Shown here: piece after piece, positions 63,913 to 64,000 of the stretch | How the letters are laid out: each line of letters begins with the position of its first letter | Position numbering within the stretch: the stretch's first letter is position 1 | Assembly (NCBI GenBank): GCA_965243605.1 | Contig: CBDEVQ010000025.1 | Coordinates: forward strand, 65,313-129,312 | Reading direction: 5' to 3' | Source of the DNA: JBMYYR01 sp965243605 | Lineage (GTDB): Bacteria; Bacteroidota; Bacteroidia; Flavobacteriales; CAJXXR01 | DNA length: 64,000 nucleotides | The notes under the pieces: model-generated | The model's database searches: none | What the model saw: only the letters and a program-made list of their open reading frames with translations | Told to the model about the DNA's origin: nothing | Position numbers and translations under genes: made by a program

Positions 63913-63943
63913 CAAAATTAAGCGTACAAATTTTCCAAAACAA
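63913..63943 (-). promoter_or_regulatory. Promoter of the S41 peptidase gene (minus strand)
   Basis: On the minus strand, -33 TTG (63943-63941) and -7 TAATTTTG (63920-63913) are separated by 20 bp, which fits the Bacteroidota consensus (TTG, 17-23, TAnnTTTG). The ATG is 31 bp further on. Confidence 0.6.
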
Positions 63944-64000
63944 TCACATATGTTAATTCATGAATCCAATTTCATTTTTTATTCGACTTAGGCTTTGAGG

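Overview
The window comes from the chromosome of an AT-rich member of the Bacteroidota, most likely order Flavobacteriales. The evidence is type IX secretion (T9SS) C-terminal sorting domains, a gliding-motility-type adhesin next to a PorP/SprF-like gene, a short RpoD of 287 residues, Bacteroidota-style -7 boxes (TAnnTTTG), and core genes of typical flavobacterial type (pruA, rluD, rpe, rpoD, udk, lnt, dnaK). No rRNA, tRNA or CRISPR array was seen. All calls were made by reading; no database search was run.

Region 1 (1-7.1 kb). The 5' end of pruA (minus strand) is followed by a tyrosine recombinase whose N-terminus is broken by an in-frame stop. Then come a two-gene minus-strand module (a DUF2971-like protein plus a membrane-anchored beta-rich protein) and two further genes (an outer-membrane barrel and a lipoprotein), separated by three copies of an 83-138 bp repeat (R1-R3). 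The first 565 bp of the recombinase locus is then repeated (1202-1766 and 6578-7141), with the second copy truncated.

Region 2 (7.1-34.1 kb). This is the most interesting part. About 20 small genes, almost all on the plus strand, are separated by imperfect inverted-repeat sites ending in GTTAGGC, GTTAGCA, GTTGTGG and similar. They look like integron attC sites, and about ten share a lineage-specific consensus, as in sedentary chromosomal integrons. No canonical IntI is visible in the window, so it resembles an integrase-less attC cluster (CALIN) or a Bacteroidota-specific integron-like system. Payloads include an Mrr-like plus NACHT-type NTPase, an AAA ATPase overlapping a PD-(D/E)XK-like nuclease, a DUF5655 protein with a nuclease-like N-terminus, a 4-fold-beta-flower protein, a 13-residue repeat protein, outer-membrane barrels, lipoproteins and many short unknowns. 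Two blocks of non-coding repeats (9.5-11.3 kb and 14.0-16.1 kb, the second a tandem array of about 0.6 kb units) interrupt the array. Two identical 1261 bp IS3-family insertions in opposite orientation have each disrupted a cassette gene. An IS1595-type remnant is also present.

Region 3 (34.1-45.5 kb). A transition zone of small membrane proteins, secreted T9SS proteins, lipoproteins and minus-strand outer-membrane or unknown proteins.

Region 4 (45.7-64 kb). Conserved chromosome: a minus-strand run of rluD-rpe-rpoD-udk-MbnP-lnt-PorV-like, then plus-strand adhesin-SprF-like, an ABC exporter and dnaK. It ends with two frameshifted genes and an S41-type peptidase. Several gene ends carry convincing hairpin terminators.

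How the parts may work together: the array looks like a store of single-promoter or promoter-less adaptive genes, several with defence-like domains, assembled by site-specific recombination. The nearby recombinase is a candidate but unproven partner.
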